Source: Nocardia flavorosea (lineage in GTDB: Bacteria > Actinomycetota > Actinomycetes > Mycobacteriales > Mycobacteriaceae). Taken from it: a DNA stretch of 64,000 nucleotides. Location: contig NZ_JADLQL010000001.1 in NCBI RefSeq assembly GCF_015477805.1, forward strand, positions 930,001 through 994,000. The letters run 5' to 3'. Made by a program: the position numbers and the translations under genes. Positions 61,795-64,000 of this stretch are shown piece after piece. The first letter of the stretch is position 1; each line of letters starts with the position of its first letter. Under the pieces are notes generated by a model that saw nothing but the letters and a program-made list of their open reading frames with translations, was not told where the DNA came from and did no database searches.

Positions 61795-62664
61795 GTGACC
61801 GCGCGCACGCGAGCCCCCGTTGTCGTCGGCATCGACGGGTCGTCCGGATCGATGGCCGCACTCTGGTGGGCGGTACGCACCGCGGCACGTCACCGCACCG
61901 CGCTGCATCTGGTGTCCGCCGTCGCGGTCCCCGGGGAACCCGGCCCCGACCACGGCGCCGATGTCTGCGACGATCGGGCGCTGCGCGACGATGCGGCGAC
62001 TTTGCTGTCCACCGCCCGCGATCTCGCGCGCGACCGCGCCGGAGGCGAATTGGATATCGTCTGCACGGTTGCCGATGCGCGGCCGGAGACCGTGCTGATC
62101 GACTGTTCCGAGGACGCCCGCACCGTCGTCGTCGGAGTCCGCGGTGTCGGGGCCGTCGGCCGGGGTGTGCTCGGTTCGGTCAGTACCTCCCTGGCACGCC
62201 ATGCCCACTGCCCTGTCGCCGTGATCCCGGTGCCCGACAGTGGCGTGGCCGATCTCCCGCCCCGGCCCGTCGTGGTGGGTGTGGACGGATCCGCGTGTGG
62301 CGCGGAGGCGGTGCGGATCGCCTTCGAGGAGGCGTCTCGGCGTTCCGTCGGCGTTGTGGCAGTCACGACCTGGTCGGAGCTTTCGCCACACGGGGCACGC
62401 GCCGCCATGCACGCGCGGGCGCAGGCTCTGCAATCGCGGAGCCTGGCCGAGCAGGCCGAATGGTATCCCGATGTACCCGTGACCCAGATCGTCGTGGAGG
62501 ACCGGCCGGCCCGGCGCATCCTGGCCGAGGCCGACCGCGCCCAGCTCGTGGTCGTCGGCAGTCACGGCCGTGGCGGTTTCGCCGGGATGACGCTGGGTTC
62601 CGTCGGCCAAGCGGTCCTGCACGGCACCCAGGTCCCGTTGATCGTCGCCCGCCCCCGGAACTGA
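61795..62664 (+). CDS. Tandem universal stress protein (UspA family)
   Basis: A 289-residue protein with two Usp domains. Both begin with the typical beta strand (VVVGIDGSSGSM and VVVGVDGSACGAEA). Both carry the ATP-binding loop: GVRGVGAVGRGVLGSVS in the first and GSHGRGGFAGMTLGSVG in the second. Two-domain Usp proteins are frequent in DosR regulons. GTG 61795 is chosen because AAAGGAA lies the right distance upstream. It faces away from the CBS gene and precedes a DevR-type regulator. Confidence 0.88.
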   Translation: MTARTRAPVVVGIDGSSGSMAALWWAVRTAARHRTALHLVSAVAVPGEPGPDHGADVCDDRALRDDAATLLSTARDLARDRAGGELDIVCTVADARPETVLIDCSEDARTVVVGVRGVGAVGRGVLGSVSTSLARHAHCPVAVIPVPDSGVADLPPRPVVVGVDGSACGAEAVRIAFEEASRRSVGVVAVTTWSELSPHGARAAMHARAQALQSRSLAEQAEWYPDVPVTQIVVEDRPARRILAEADRAQLVVVGSHGRGGFAGMTLGSVGQAVLHGTQVPLIVARPRN

Positions 62665-62739
62665 CCGAACTCTCCACTGCGGCCCGCGCCCCGCCGCTCC
62701 CGTTTAAGCTTGGACAGAACTCGGGAGAGGGGGCTCGGT

Positions 62740-63378
62740 GTGATCACGGTATTCCTCGTCGACGACCACGAGATCGTCCGGCGCGGTGTCGCGGACCTCA
62801 TCGACGCCGAAGACGATATGGAAGTCATCGGCGAGGCGGGCGATGCGGCGCGGGCGTTGGCACGTATACCCGCGCTTCGCCCCGATGTGGCGGTTCTCGA
62901 CGTGCGCCTGCCCGACGGCAACGGGATCGAGCTGTGCCGCGAATTATGTTCGGCCCGCCCGGATCTGCCCTGTCTCATCCTCACCTCCTTCACCGACGAA
63001 CAGGCAATGCTCGACGCCATCCTGGCGGGCGCGCGCGGGTATGTCGTCAAGGACATCACCACGCTCGCGCTCATCAGCGCCATCCGCGATATCGCGGCCG
63101 GCCGGTCGCTGCTCGACAACCGGGCCGCGGCCGCACTCATGCGCAAATTCCGCTCCGAGGCCGAGGCCGCCGCGGGCCCGCTGTCCGGGTTGACCGATCG
63201 GGAGCGGGCCCTGCTCGCCCTGGTCGGCGAGGGACTGACCAACCGCCAGATCGCCGAGCGGCTGTGCCTGGCGGAGAAGACCGTCAAGAATTATGTGTCG
63301 AGGTTGCTGTCCAAGCTCGGGGTGCAGCGGCGCACCCAGGCGGCGGTCCTTGCCACCAAGTACCAGAATCCGGCCTGA
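62740..63378 (+). CDS. devR: DevR/DosR-type NarL-family response regulator
   Basis: A 212-residue two-component regulator. The receiver domain has [11 protein letters not shown], the phosphoacceptor Asp in [11 protein letters not shown] and the conserved Lys in [10 protein letters not shown]. The LuxR-type DNA-binding domain shows [25 protein letters not shown] followed by [12 protein letters not shown]. It closely resembles mycobacterial DosR/DevR, the hypoxia and nitric-oxide regulator. GTG 62740 is chosen because GGGAGAGGGG lies upstream. The sensor kinase gene follows. Confidence 0.85.
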   Translation: MITVFLVDDHEIVRRGVADLIDAEDDMEVIGEAGDAARALARIPALRPDVAVLDVRLPDGNGIELCRELCSARPDLPCLILTSFTDEQAMLDAILAGARGYVVKDITTLALISAIRDIAAGRSLLDNRAAAALMRKFRSEAEAAAGPLSGLTDRERALLALVGEGLTNRQIAERLCLAEKTVKNYVSRLLSKLGVQRRTQAAVLATKYQNPA

Positions 63379-63426
63379 ACAGCGACTGCCCGGATCGGAC
63401 CGACGCCGGATCCGTGCGGCGGATGA

Positions 63427-64000
<574 letters not shown>

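Overview
The window reads as chromosomal DNA from a high-GC mycolic-acid actinomycete, most likely a Nocardia. The reasons are an IrtA/IrtB siderophore importer with an N-terminal siderophore-interacting domain, mycobactin-type salicylate genes, LpqE- and MTB12-like envelope proteins, a DevR/DevS-type locus, IdeR-type iron boxes, and many GTG/TTG starts and 4-base gene overlaps. No rRNA, tRNA, CRISPR array or insertion sequence was seen.

Layout. (1) 1-6690: a catabolic locus with a DUF993 protein (cut by the window edge) and a Gfo/Idh/MocA dehydrogenase, divergent from a LacI regulator that is followed by a NitT/TauT-type ABC importer and glycerate kinase. The same 14-base pseudo-palindrome lies in both control regions and is probably the LacI operator. 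(2) 6786-10503: a small unknown protein, a stand-alone siderophore-interacting flavoprotein behind a weak iron box, a decayed PucR-type regulator, an MBL-fold hydrolase and an LRV-like repeat protein. (3) 10504-15690: a DrrABC-like exporter with an iron box, an ABC-2 transporter pair, and a small secreted protein bracketed by an iron box and a hairpin terminator. (4) 15726-41002: the centrepiece, a siderophore locus. A ten-gene leftward run (32819 to 15726) encodes an NRPS (ArCP-Cy-A-PCP fused to a GNAT acyltransferase), a DesD-type NIS synthetase, a penicillin-acylase-family Ntn hydrolase, a free-standing condensation protein, a DesA-type decarboxylase, an N-hydroxylase, an ACP, an acyl-CoA dehydrogenase-family protein, a WS/DGAT-like acyltransferase and a fatty acyl-AMP ligase. 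irtA-irtB, a salicylate synthase and a salicyl-AMP ligase lie upstream.

The siderophore locus joins mycobactin-style (salicylate-oxazoline cap, lipid tail) and desferrioxamine-style (N-hydroxycadaverine, NIS ligation) logic. This matches what is known of the hybrid nocardichelin siderophores, so a nocardichelin-like product is the leading inference. Nine candidate IdeR boxes punctuate the region.

(5) 41227-53853: an IclR-controlled 3-oxoacid CoA-transferase, an NTF2-like protein, a MurE paralogue without the diaminopimelate motif, an NsrR/flavohaemoglobin pair, a TetR/MMPL pair with two matching operators, an LpqE-like lipoprotein, an FAD monooxygenase and two overlapping mini-genes. (6) 53923-64000: a Tat-exported PhoD phosphatase, an ArsR-glyoxalase operon with an apparently leaderless promoter, an SDR, DinB with an SOS box over its start, a Tat-exported neutral ceramidase, and a DosR-regulon-like end (Hrp1-like CBS protein, tandem universal stress protein, NarL/DevR response regulator, and a DevS-like GAF sensor cut by the window edge).
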